A stretch of 64,000 bases of DNA from Flabesymbios commensalis (lineage: Eukaryota; Annelida; Polychaeta; Terebellida; Flabelligeridae), in contig OZ024902.1 of assembly GCA_964017125.1 (NCBI GenBank), positions 103,276,307 to 103,340,306 of the forward strand. Reading direction: 5' to 3'. Both the position numbers and the translations under genes were made by a program. The notes under the pieces were generated by a model. That model was not told the DNA's origin. It saw only the letters and a program-made list of their open reading frames with translations, and ran no database searches. Below are positions 1 to 11,060 of the stretch, piece by piece (position 1 is the stretch's first letter; each line of letters begins with the position of its first letter).

Positions 1-1200
1 TATATATTTCAGCCATATTCAAATATGCAACAAAAATGTTGAAAAATCTTTTTTTTTGTCATAAATTGTATTTAATTAGGTTATTAGAAATATAACTATA
101 CATCAAATAAACCCCGGAAAACAGTGATAATATTTATTGTAATAATTTAATATACACGATAAACATAATAAAGGGCAATGATCTTCATGTCTTTGATGTA
201 TGCACCAAACATCAATGTCTTCATATACACCCCTTCCAGTCACCCATTTTTTTGCCATCGCTTTTATCATTTCATCACCATATTGCCTTTTCTCTCCCAT
301 GTTTCCCATACTGCCATGTCATGTCGTCGTCTTGAGCTGTTGAATCCAAATCACGTCACAAATGGTAAAACTGACTATTTTGATTTATAAAAATTATAAT
401 AGTGACATTTTATTTGACACTATATATCAGCCGATGTATTTTATTTTGTAAAATACTTACAGGTATATAGTTCTTTATGATAAAGAATAATAATACTCCT
501 AATGTATGTAGCACATGTTATATACTGTATTTTGCAAAAACAAATATATATGTTAAAACTTAAACCTTTAAGATTGGCTGTACTGAAACCACATTTACTT
601 AGGAAACTGTACCCTCACTGTATACCAAAATAGCGGGAGTGTACGTCTATTTATTCGCTTTGTTTTTCGGCGTAGAAGTATTTACCGTCAACATAAAATA
701 TGACATCAGTTAATATCCATCGCCCATGGCATTCTGAAATATCGATTCTGTGATAGAATGTGAAATCTCTGTTGGGAGGATTGTTGGGCAGTGATAGGGT
801 CTTTTATTAGCTCGACCAGACAGACATGTTTATCTTTGTAACTGCCGGACCAGCAAATCCAATATCGATTTCTGTACCAAGATAGTGTCACTTCCTGTTT
901 TGTTTGTCATGGTGTTTAATTGGAGGACGTTATGGTCGGGAACAGTGTGCAATAAATACTATCCTGGCTTACTAAGCTAGGATAAAACGTACTTATGATT
1001 GACAGAGTTATAATACTAATAACTGTCATGTTATATTAGCACGAGATTTAAAAAATCGCTGCTATGCCTAATTTGACATTGATTTAAAGATATAACAAGT
1101 AAAATACCATGTATGATGATCATGTTTGCAGGTTATGTATACGTATTAGTATAGTTTTCCTATATATTTGCTGTCATAAAATAGCTATTTTAATCTTCCA
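1..1200. other. AT-rich DNA, no gene seen
   Basis: AT-rich single-copy-looking sequence. The short open frames on both strands have no recognisable protein character and no convincing splice context. No repeat family defined elsewhere in the window was recognised here. Confidence 0.5.
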
Positions 1201-1208
1201 AGACCATC

Positions 1209-1371
1209 TATGTTTGGGGTGTAAATCTCCTAGACATGCCCAGAACCCCTTAGCAGCTTATCCGGGCGAGTGAATAACCCACCATGCTCTATCACCCCAC
1301 CCTCACGTCGTCATCTGTACATCATTAATTTCATCAACAGATGACACTGTTTTAACCCTATACAAAATCAC
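1209..1371 (+). repeat. Family G repeat, partial copy (tail part)
   Basis: Shares with 2535-2665 the run from CCTAGACATGCCCAGAACCCC through the phrase CACCCTCACGTCGTCATCTG to TTTTAACC. It is only the tail of the longer unit seen at 2167-2690. Class unknown: no terminal inverted repeat, poly-A tail or pol III box was convincing. Confidence 0.6.
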
Positions 1372-1429
1372 TTTTGATTGTGGGGTACTATTGGCGGTGG
1401 TGGTCATTAGGGGTCTGTTCCGTCAGTTG

Positions 1430-2125
1430 CATGCTTTACGGCATGGTACAAAAACACTAGTCTACAGCAATCATTTAAGGAAAGCTGCAGCCTCCTCGTA
1501 TCTGGCCATAATCTTTTGGCGGATTGGCAGTGGCGTACCCTGGTTCCTCCGTTCAACTGCGGTGCCAATTCAGCTCTCGCATCAGTGCAGGTGCTGGTGT
1601 AGGACGTGGTAGCCTTAAATAACCGGCAATAGAGTGTTTGACATTAGGTCTCTCACGGGGGATGAGTGTAGTTACCCTTCCTATTGTTACTCTGGGGACT
1701 ATTCGACCCGAGGATAACGGGGCTGTGCGAAATGCCACCATTAAATTGCACAGCGAAACCCACGTCTCCGGCCGTCGGGCATGTCTTAGACATGCCCAGA
1801 ACCCCTTATCGGGCTAGCGAAGGAAATCGCTCCAGGGTTTCACCAGAAATGTTTGAGAGGGGGGGGGGGGTCTAAAAGGAGGGGGTCTGGGAGAAAAAAA
1901 AAGAATTCATAGAGTTTTTAATTGAAGTGCTTAAAATGGCCTATTTTAACTGAAATGACAGCAAAATATGGAAAATATTTATATTTTCTTTACCAACAGG
2001 GGGGGGGGGGGGAGGTATCCCCCTGTGGTGCTCTGGCGGAAACCCTGCGCTCTCAATAACCCACCATGCCCTATCACTCTCACATCATCATCTGTGAGAG
2101 TGCCGAAAAGTGACGTAAAGCAATG
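1430..2125 (+). repeat. Family G repeat, long copy, interrupted
   Basis: Aligns by eye with 2167-2690 along its length (shared phrases AAGCTGCAGCCTCC, GTACCCTGGTT, CACGGGGGATGA and GACATGCCCAGAACCC), at roughly three-quarters identity. Its tail is split by a 215-bp insertion at 1833-2047 and resumes at TCAATAACCCACCATGCCC. It ends in GTGCCGAAAAGTGACGTAAAG, which is also seen at 7011. Unclassified repeat. Confidence 0.6.
1833..2047. mobile_element. hAT-like MITE with poly-G interior, inserted in family G
   Basis: Ends are inverted: CAGGGTTTCACCAGA at the left and TCTGGCGGAAACCCTG at the right. The flanks carry an exact CGCTC duplication at 1828-1832 and 2048-2052. CAGGG ends recall hAT transposons, but hAT elements duplicate 8 bp and only 5 are clear here, so the superfamily is tentative. 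Inside are two G runs (1859-1870 and 1999-2012). There is no coding sequence. The family G copy without this insertion can be read at 2545-2600, which supports the boundaries. Confidence 0.6.
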
Positions 2126-2128
2126 ATT

Positions 2129-2130
<2 letters not shown>

Positions 2131-2165
<35 letters not shown>

Positions 2166-2166
2166 G
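2131..2166 (+). repeat. (CTA)n microsatellite
   Basis: Twelve uninterrupted CTA triplets between two family G copies. Confidence 0.95.
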
Positions 2167-2690
2167 TGTACGGCAGGGCACGGAAGCACTATAGTGATCA
2201 TTCAAGAGAAGCTACAGCCTCCACGTGTCTGGCTATAATCTTGGGGTAGATTGCCGTCGGCTTACCCTGGTTGCTCCACTCAGCAACGGTGCCAATGCAG
2301 CTGACGCAGCGGTGCAGGTACTAGTGTGGCTGTGGTAGGGCCTTAAACTACCGACAATAAAGTGTTTGACGTTGAATCTCTCACGTGGGATGAATGAAGG
2401 TACCCTCAACTATTGTTACTCTTGTGACTATCCGATACAAGAACAGCGGAGCTGTGCTAAAGCCACGGTGTTTCAGCATTAAATTGCAGATCAAAACCCA
2501 AGTCTCCAACCTTCTCGGGCATGTCCGGGGGTAATCCCCTAGACATACCCAGAACCCTTTATGGGCGAATGAAGGAGAACATCCAATAACAACCATGCCC
2601 TATCGCCCCACCCTCACGTCATCATCTGTACATCATTCATTTCATCAACGTACTGCGCTGTTTTAACCTATTCTGTGAATCTCAATGACC
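2167..2690 (+). repeat. Family G repeat, longest uninterrupted copy
   Basis: Second long copy, colinear with 1430-1826 plus 2048-2100, and extending through CCTCACGTCATCATCTGTAC to a TTTTAACC tail. Two neighbouring copies in the same orientation separated by a triplet microsatellite suggest a local tandem duplication, or an element that inserts next to its own copies. Confidence 0.6.
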
Positions 2691-2728
2691 TTGACCTCCT
2701 TTGTTTTCATCGAGCTGGCTACTAATGC

Positions 2729-2864
2729 AATGAAGTATTGGGGAGGGGGTCTTATATAACCTTTTTTTCAACGGGTGACGTCACTGCGTTTCACAGAATG
2801 AAGTATCGGGGAGGGGGTGTTATATAACCTTGTTTTCACCGAGTGACCTCACTGCGTTTTACAG
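2729..2864 (+). repeat. 68-bp tandem duplication, two units
   Basis: Units 2729-2796 and 2797-2864 both run from AATGAAGTATYGGGGAGGGG to CACTGCGTTTYACAG with few differences. The sequence before the first unit (TTGTTTTCATCGAG) matches the interior of the units, so part of a third unit may precede. Confidence 0.85.
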
Positions 2865-3131
2865 ACTTACACAGTCATTTTACAATATCATCCGATAGTG
2901 CAAAGAAATTAAAAGTATTAATGATATTTAATGCTTTCAATAGGCTTTTTATCTTTTTAGAGTTAATTTTATTACATATTTTATATAAATTAATCTATAT
3001 TTCCATGTAAACTGTATGGTTTTATCATGTCAAGGTTGGCAAGGTTGCAATATTTAACCCATGTAATTGTAGGTCTATGTAGTCAATTAAATTTTAGAAC
3101 ATGGTTTAATAAATGGGTAATTTCACTTGGT

Positions 3132-3201
3132 TGGACCACCTCGCTAATGGAACGCTTTTTGAAAGTCCAATAGGTGGTCCGCTTAGCGAGGTTCTACTGT
3201 A
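3132..3201. repeat. Short crossed dyad
   Basis: GGACCACC and CCTCGCTAA on the left are followed on the right by their complements GGTGGTCC and TTAGCGAGG in the same order, not the reversed order of a simple hairpin. Single copy in this window. Confidence 0.4.
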
Positions 3202-3885
3202 TGTCCTTTGGAAATTCTTCCCTTATAGATATTGGCACTGATCCATAAACAGATAAAAGAAATTTTTCTAAGATGACGGCTCAAAGAAACTTGTAAAAGT
3301 GATATATTTGTTCAGTTTTTTTCTGAATAGTTTGTTGGATTGCATTTGAAGTGATATTTCTCATTTTTTTGGACGAATCCATTGAGAAGAAAATGGCTGA
3401 CAGGAAAATCTTGAAAAATATCGACATTAGTGGTGGGACCATTTTTTATGTGGGGATCGTGCAATATATCTAACTGAGACGCTTATTCCAGGGAGGTTTT
3501 CATGTCGGAAACAGTCACATCTAATTTGAACAAAGTTTCGGGTAATTTAGTGTTCATGTGATTTTTCTAATCATGAAATATCGTATCTAAAAACCATATC
3601 ACTCCATACATTCAGGGATTGCCCTTGCGCTATTTGCCAACAGGTTACTTTAATTGAGCTAAGTTTCATTTATGCCCGGTATGTGTGGTTATATCGCCAA
3701 TGTCCAACACAAAGATACATGTACTTGAACGTCCGCTTCCACTAAATTTGCTCATTTCTGAACATTGCACACAAATTGATGTAAATATTCAGATAATAGA
3801 AATATATTGTTAGTATTTTGTCATCAATTAATATTATGCGGCCAGTATCGTAATTTATATGATGTGAACTTGTCTTGTGTTTCAG

Positions 3886-3992
3886 GAACCCTTAATGAGT
3901 TCCGTAGTGAAAGAAAATTCCCGCTGCTGCGATACGAAGAGATCTCCTGTGAGGATTTGATTGTCCTCATACTTATTCACCCAAAATCATAA
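3886..3992 (+). CDS. Possible 3'-terminal exon, unknown product
   Basis: A strong acceptor (CTTGTCTTGTGTTTCAG) ends at 3885. It is followed by a GC-richer open frame reading G-TLNEFRSERKFPLLRYEEI and then SCEDLIVLILIHPKS to a TAA at 3990-3992. AATAAA overlaps and follows the stop, which would give a very short 3' UTR. No upstream exon with a matching donor was identified and the peptide resembles nothing I recognise. It may be a chance open stretch. Confidence 0.3.
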
Positions 3993-4136
3993 ATAAATAA
4001 TTCATAAGGATTATATCCTGCTCACAGGTTAGTGACATGCTTTTGTTGTTGTTAAACATTACCGCCGACGTAAGCGGCCTGATGCATGTAACATCGCTGT
4101 TCAAGTTTTGAGGATAAACCCGTGTTCTAAAAATGT
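3993..4136. other. No feature seen
   Basis: AT-rich sequence between the possible exon and the family B element; nothing recognised. Confidence 0.4.
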
Positions 4137-4385
4137 TTAACCCTTGTCCTGCTATGCCCGGATATACACGGGGTTAAGGATGTATTAGATCAATACAAAT
4201 ATCACTTAATTTTTATAAAATATTTTTTAATAGATGCTTCGTTGATCCAATAATTTAATTTTAGACATGTCTATTTTTCATAAATAGTAATATTTCTCGT
4301 CATTTGAAGCTGGAATTGCTAACGCAATTTCCAGCTTCAAATGACGAGAAATACAATTGAAGCGATTCAGCAGGACAAAGGTTTA
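4137..4385. mobile_element. Family B element (TTAA, piggyBac-like MITE), subfamily with GCAATT core
   Basis: Begins TTAA-CCCTTGTCCTGCT and ends AGCAGGACAAAGG-TTTA, an inverted pair with one mismatch; the right TTAA has decayed to TTTA. The internal dyad 4292-4352 has 22-bp arms (ATTTCTCGTCATTTGAAGCT and complement) around an AATTGC/GCAATT centre. TTAA target duplications and CCC-starting ends are characteristic of piggyBac transposons. There is no coding capacity, so it is non-autonomous. Confidence 0.75.
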
Positions 4386-5130
4386 GCATATCATATTATA
4401 TTGACGTATAGGACTCTTTATTTAATTTTATCTTCCAAATCTTATTGACAATGTCATCGGAAACTAATAAAATCTACGTCAAATAACAAAACGCTATTTT
4501 TTGTAGGTCTGTAGCCACATTAAAAACTTTGTGGTAGTAATGCTCTTATGCAAGTAACAAACAAATCGATTTTTTTTCCTATTCATCTTGTGTATGGTCC
4601 TAGAAAATATATTGATTAAACTCACAAAATGGACATTTCACTACATGTCCTTATCACATGTACTCATGCATGGCGCTCTGTCATTGCAGTGAGTGATATC
4701 TTTGTGGCGAAGATAATTTTATATATATATGCGTCTTTGTAGATCTTAAAATTCGGTTTTTTATTTTGTTCCTGCTGTCTACTGGTATATTTATTATGTT
4801 TTTTTTCCAAATCCCATGCTATTTTTAAATGGTGATGTAATTAAGTGACATAGTGTTCTTATCATTATTATTGCTCTATTGAAAATATTCGAGAACATTA
4901 TTTTATAGTGAGTGATATGTCAGTCTATTTCTCAGGACTATTCATTTGTAGCAACAAACTGAAATTGCATACATTGTAGTTTTGAGTCACCCTGGGATTT
5001 CCCAAGTGCTGCTATGCCATATGCATGTACATTGCAGTATCGTTTGTAACGCGATATATACCTTTTAATGCATTGAACATGCAATGAAATTAACCACACA
5101 TTATTACCACATACAGTATCTATATAATTA
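4386..5130. other. AT-rich DNA, no gene seen
   Basis: AT-rich, with no open frame of note and no recognised repeat. Confidence 0.4.
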
Positions 5131-5231
5131 CTCAGCGGACGCGGGACGTTGAGTCGGTGTTGGTTTGACGTTGGTTCAACGGCGTGGACGGTGGACCAGC
5201 GTTAAACTGGCATTGATTCAGCGTCTTGTGT
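5131..5231. mobile_element. Family P palindrome, decayed
   Basis: Shows the family order: CAGCGGACGCGGGACGTTGA, GGTTTGACGTTGG, centre GGCGTGGACGGTGGACC, then GTTAAACTGGCATTGA and a GTCTTGTGTCT end. The arms are only partly complementary, so this is an old copy. Confidence 0.55.
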
Positions 5232-5659
5232 CTACTTCATAATCTGCTTCGTTCTAAAACAAACTCATTATATTTATTTTTGTAATTATTATTAATGTAT
5301 TAATTTTCGATTCTTCCGTTTGGATTGTATATATTTTTATATAAATTATTGTATAACTGCACACTGCAACTGTAGGCCCTTACTAGTTAGCTCTAGTAGG
5401 GGCTGTAAACACAGGTAGGGCCTATACAGATCTGCAGTCGGACAGGTAAACTAATCTAGTCTAAGTAGATAGACCAGCTCGATGACTGACGTAGGCTAGG
5501 TCCGCTCCTATTCAAATTTCTATTAACCGTCATTGATGGCATCACCACACATTATTAGGCTGCAGAGGATGGAGTTCATTAGGGCCATCCAGATGGTCTA
5601 CTAATTTCGTCTTTTTTGTTAATTTTTAGTAGGATGGTATTAATCATGTTAATAGTAAC

Positions 5660-5777
5660 AGCGTGTGTTTTTTCGGCAACTATGTTCATTTTAGAACCTT
5701 CTTGTGAGAGTTGATAACTTCCAGGGTGATCAACTCTCTAGTTCTCAAATGAACATAATCACCTCCAAACACACGCT
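5660..5777. mobile_element. Fold-back MITE, single copy here
   Basis: Terminal inverted repeat AGCGTGTGTTT (5660-5670) and AAACACACGCT (5767-5777), with further nested inverted pairs ATGTTCATTT/AAATGAACAT and GAGAGTTGAT/ATCAACTCTC. No coding sequence. The target duplication is unclear. Confidence 0.7.
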
Positions 5778-5877
5778 AATGTATTCAATTATAGTACAGT
5801 AAAAGTATCATATATTTTGTATAAACTATTACAGTTTATTTTTCGAAATTATTTTCGCATAATTAGATCTTCAAGTT

Positions 5878-6116
5878 TTAACCCTTAGCACACTGATGTC
5901 GACTACAGTAGACATTCTGCCCTTCTATAAGCACCTGTATAACCAGTTTTTAAAAGTAAAATATGCTTCCAATCTTGAAACACTGATATATGTTGGGACT
6001 TAAATTTTGCAAATCAGAAAAATTTTCAGTCACTTGAAGTTGTGTGTCGCGGTAGCGAGACACAACTTCAAGTGACTAAAAATTTAAATTGAATATCTCA
6101 GTGCTCTAAGGGTTAA
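5878..6116. mobile_element. Family B element, complete
   Basis: TTAA at both ends (5878-5881 and 6113-6116) with ends CCCTTAGCACACTGA and TCAGTGCTCTAAGGG (13 of 15 positions inverted). Long left side with GTCGACTACAGTAGAC; internal dyad around 6029-6077, AGTCACTTGAAGTTGTG, whose centre GTCGCGGTAGCGAGAC is slightly asymmetric. This is the reference copy for the split copy at 37484-38841. Confidence 0.85.
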
Positions 6117-6892
6117 TATATTTGATGTGTATGCTAAATATTTAATTTTGACCCCAGGTGACCTTTGAGTGGTCAAACAGAGGTCATTCAAATTCTCTTA
6201 TCATTAAGATTTGAAATACATAAAAAAGTATTGTTATCGTCTTAACACAGTACATTTTTTTGTATTACGTCACTTCCACCAGGGGTTGTTCTTCAGGGGT
6301 TGCAGCCGAACCCAATCCAATCTAGTTTGTACCATGACCAGATCTGCCAGTGTTGCTTCAGTGTCGGGACAACCTCCCAACAACTGTGTCGGCATAGTTA
6401 AACAAATATTTTTCTCTCACAATCGGGTGACATAACATTTATTATTACACTGAATTGAGTGCCGTTTCATGTCCTGATCAATAATTTTGCTTCACATGCA
6501 TGCTACATGTATATAATATTTAGTTACTTTATATCATTCTTGGCAGTTAGCAAGACCAGGGCCCGTAATACTGCCCCAGATATTTAAAATCGTATTAATG
6601 CTTGGTAAATCAATGGCCAGCGTCTCAGACACTGTGACAACATTCATTCATTCCTACTACGGGTCCAGCAAACGCCATTCTAGATTTCAGGCACATGATC
6701 GTATTGTATGATAGTTCTAAATGCATCAGCCATGAATTGATCGCTACGATAACATTTGACACATTCATAGCAGGCATGATGTCCCTTAATATTCGGTTAC
6801 TTAGTTTCGCGTTCCAATTAAGTTGAAAAAGTATATTTAATGACTTACCCTCCGGCCTGACGACCAAGACATAACGTGCTCGGCCTCAGACC
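6117..6892. other. No feature seen
   Basis: Unique-looking AT-rich DNA. The open frames on both strands are short and of no recognisable character. Confidence 0.4.
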
Positions 6893-7033
6893 TGGCCGCT
6901 GCCGCCATGCCCTATCATCCACCCTCACATACTGATCTGTACATCATTCATTTCAGCAACGGACTACACTTATTTTAAGTAATTCCACATGTCACTTAAA
7001 TGACCATTAGTGCCGAAAAGTGACGTTAAGCTA
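6893..7033 (+). repeat. Family G repeat, tail fragment
   Basis: CGCCATGCCCTATCATCC, CCCTCACAT, CTGTACATCATTCATTTC and TTAGTGCCGAAAAGTGACGT match the tails of the copies at 1.2-2.7 kb. Confidence 0.6.
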
Positions 7034-9566
7034 TTCTCTACAAAACTATACTATACCGCTAAGATACGGATTACAAATCCTGTGTCTGGAAGGCACTGTC
7101 ATGTGATCCATTTCGCTTTCCCTCACGCGTGTGTACGAAAGGAAAATAAAGTCTTCTAAACATGTTGGCATCCCCGGTTTCCAGGAGAATACATTAATTA
7201 ATGTCCTGTTGTTCACGATGACATGTTAGTCACTAAGCTATGTCAGCTAAGCGATGTAGGTTAGAAAGCATATAGATCAAAGGTCATAATCTCAAAAAGG
7301 TACATAGATCTAAATCCCTTGGGGATGTGTGGTTTGTGCAATATTATGTGAAAGATGTCCTTCAAGAGGTTTTGCTCCGGAAACGAGTATACATGTGGGT
7401 ATTTCAGAGGAGAAAAAGTAGCTCAAATATTACACCTGGTTGATTGTGACGCCAAGCACCCTTCCCTTTGCCAGGGAGGCTCTACAGTATTGAAGCTTTA
7501 CGCATGGGCTGTGAACAAACTTTGATTCTTCGAAACTGTGAGCTCTGGCATGACATACGGTAGTGCTCACCCTAAAAAACATGTAGTACTGATTTAAAAT
7601 TTAAACGTATATGGTAAACATGCTAACATTATCCAAATATTAGAATGTAGGCCTACCAGCAGTGACCATACACCGTCGTAGGCTTGGAGCCAGTGTCAAA
7701 AGAGGCCTTTAAAATAGGAGTTTGTTACACCCCTCTGCACCATTTGTTGTGGGGTATCATTGGAAAGATGAGCATCTTTGAAGCAACTTGAGCCCGGGTG
7801 TGTGTTTCTATGTACACCTATAGGAAAGGTAAGGGCTGTTAAAGACATGGGGGGGGGTACATTCAAACATAATTTCTCTTTAGCACTATAATCAGGTAAT
7901 GTAGATGCAGTGGAATTGTTTTATTTGGTGTAATTTTGTTTGCTCTGTGACATTTTATGTTAAAACCTTATTTAATAAAAAGGACCGATAAAATAGAACA
8001 TATTTGTAGAAAACACCCGCAAAATGTAGTTATGTATTTTATCAGCACATACTACCACATTAAAGTTTTATTTTTAAATCAAAAAATATTTAATTGTCAT
8101 TTTCCAACTCAAATACATATAAGTGTCATATTGTGATGAGTGAGCGTGTTTATAGCCCTTCTATCATGATTTATTGCCGTCATAAGGGATGTATCAGTAC
8201 ATAAGGTGGGGCCCTGTTGTTGTTCAGAATTAATGGGTAAGGTTACGATAAAGCGTCTGTCCTTGCTATGTAAAAAGAGAGTGAAATGTGCGTTCTTATG
8301 ATATATAACACATTGCCGTGGAGTAAATATTCGTCTCTCCACGTAAGTTCAAAGATAAGTTTTATTACAAAATAATCAAAATCAACAAAAGCAAACTAGT
8401 CAGCATGTGCATGAAAGCGACATATATATTTGACCTATGTTTTCTGAGCCCAGATGTGTATATTTTTGAAACCGAGAGGTATTTAGATGTATTATGTCAT
8501 ATATATTTTTTTAATGGAAGAATCAATGTTGCGCCATTTTTAAAAAAAAATGTGTGTATTTAGCGTGGACTGAAATCTGAACAGTTAATTTTGATCAGTA
8601 TTTTAGTGTTGAATTTTTTACCCACTTGTTTTTACATAATTTTGGTGTGCTGAATTCGAATTGATCGGATAACATTCTAGATTTGGTGCCCTTCGCCTTC
8701 AAATTAGCAAAACAAAAATTGCCGACAAATCCACATCTTTTTCTATTTTGGTTGCCCATAAATGCACAATTTCTGGTTTCTGCATGGTTTGCAGTTGATC
8801 TCATGTTTTTCGACCAAAATGACTTATATTTGACCTTCACGTCAAAAAAGGTTATCGTCACAACATAATATAGGGGTTTTTATGCATCTTGACATACTAT
8901 AATAAAACAACATATTTTATGGAAATTACAAAAAATAGACTATGTAATACGGCAGATGAGGTTACAACACATTAAAAACTAGTTCTGGGCACAGTATATT
9001 CGAAAATGTTTTGATATGCTTAGCATTTTGAAGGACGTCACCATTTTAATTGTAAATGTGTGAAACAACGGCCATCTTGAATTTTACGATAAAAAATGGT
9101 CAAGCGATGGAAAATAAACATCAGAAATGTGTGTTTCGGCCCCCAAGTCATACAAACACCATAAAAAAAACAGAATACATGTAGATAGATATTTTATTGA
9201 CATTGATAAGTATACAAGCAGTCTATTGATGTCATTGCATAGTAACACATTTCTAACAATTTCTAGAGCCCAGTTATAACAACATGACATTCAGGAAGCA
9301 CCAAATTAGGAACAATTTCCGGCACAATTTACAATAGTGTAAAACGACTTGAAAATCATTCAGAAAAAATAAGAAAACATATTTTCAAATAAAAATGATT
9401 TTATACCGGTACTTTGTACAATGTTCGCTAATTGATACCAGATGGCGCCTTTGTCAAAGGAAAATCCCGAACATTGAAGATGTAGAAACTTGACAATAAT
9501 CACTTTGGGATATGATTTCAGGTTGCGCCAGCTGAGAGAAATAACAGCGATTGCACTGGTACTCAC
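7034..9566. other. Long AT-rich stretch, no gene seen
   Basis: No coding frame, splice pair or repeat family from elsewhere in the window was recognised. A G run lies at 7848-7856. The part 8500-9110 carries phrases such as GGCCATCTTGAATTTTACG, in the style of dispersed invertebrate repeats, but no second copy is present to prove it. Confidence 0.35.
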
Positions 9567-9726
9567 CAGAGGGGAGGTAGGTGAATATGCTTTCAATGCT
9601 TGCCATTTGTAATGCCGCTGAATTCACCAGATGGCACTGACGATAGTTTGAATCATAAATGTTAGGCAAATCTATCACCATAGTTGACTTTAAATTGATC
9701 AAACGTCGCTGGCATTGAGCCGACAT
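9567..9726 (-). CDS. Possible coding exon, unknown product
   Basis: On the minus strand an ATG at 9724-9726 opens MSAQCQRRLINLKSTMVIDL and continues as PNIYDSNYRQCHLVNSAALQ to TYLPS. It meets a strong donor, CCCTCTG|GTGAGT, at 9561-9567. The frame stays open past the donor. It is GC-richer than its surroundings. No family is recognised and no partner exon was found. Confidence 0.3.
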
Positions 9727-11060
9727 TAGATTATAATAGCTTGTAGAATTGCATATACACATTAATTAACTGATGACTAGTAGCAGAAATGCATTGTTAG
9801 TTATGCATTTATGCTAGTAGTGATGTTGGATGGAGGAGAATACTGGCATCACAGCAGACAGCAGAAATCACGTATTAATGTAATTGTATTGCCAAGTAAC
9901 TTGGTGACTCATCCACACTTTTATAGCATCTTCCATCTATGTGATGGGATAAGGAATAAATTTAGACATAAAGAATAACATGTTACGCTCTGAACACTGG
10001 AGAATAAAAGTGTCAACACTGTTGAAAGGAAGTATCTAAGAAATGTGTACATGTATTTTATCAATTGATACATAGGTACACATCATTCTAGTAATGCTGA
10101 AGTTCGATTCCTAATAAATCGCTTTGCTAATAATTCTTGTATCTTTAGTGCCAAGCATAGGTATTTTTGAGCCTTAGACAACTCTAAAAAAGCCTTAATT
10201 TCTTCGTTGTAATGCAGAGCGTTCTACAATGTCAATTTGTCTAATTTATAAATTTTGGCTCACAGATTGAAATATGTTTTCAACATTTTCCTTGATGTTG
10301 TGGAAAGATAGCGATCAGTTTTTTAAATATCTCCTTTGGTCAACCCCAATGTATACAGAATTGTTTGTAAAGTGATGCAATGAATTGAATAGCTTATGAT
10401 AATGTCTGGTAATAAATCTGTCAGCTTTCTTCACATAACATGAAATAAATAATTTGTATATAATATTTTAAAACACAATTAAAGCAGTGTCCATGTATAA
10501 GCTTCAAGACAATAAGCCTAGAAATTGTATCTATGCAAAACTATTGAATTATTTTTAATAAGAATTTCTAATAACACCCTGGGTGGTAATTATTATACCC
10601 CTGAGGTTAGAGGGGGAGTGGGAGCTTATTAGAGTACTTTTTAATGGCTGTATAGTGTAGGGCACTTTCACATAATAGGTTGCATACAGGAATAATACAG
10701 TTGTTTGATCAAGAGATCCTCATCGTGATTATCAAGACGTCACACAATTGTTTTCTAATGTGACACATTACTGCCCATCTACAGACCAAATTTCATGAGT
10801 CCAGATGAAAAATTGACAAAATTATTGAATAATCACTGTCAAATTTGCCACAATTATGCTGTCTCAAATGAAATTTCAGCAATTTGCAGCCAACATAACT
10901 GTTATAAGATTTAGTATATCGATGTGTTTCATACTTGAAAAATAAACTACTGTTGCTCAACAACTAAACAATCCAAACCTTTTCTAAATAGCTGGTCTGT
11001 GCGCGAAACCATGCAGGATTGTATCAAAGCATACCATTTCCGTTAAACAAATTTTGAGTT
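9727..11060. other. No feature seen
   Basis: AT-rich, without recognisable repeat or coding signal. Confidence 0.35.

Noticed and set aside
1439-1600. tRNA-derived SINE reading of family G
   Set aside because: No sequence fits both pol III A and B boxes at the right spacing; GTTCAACTGC is only a partial B box.
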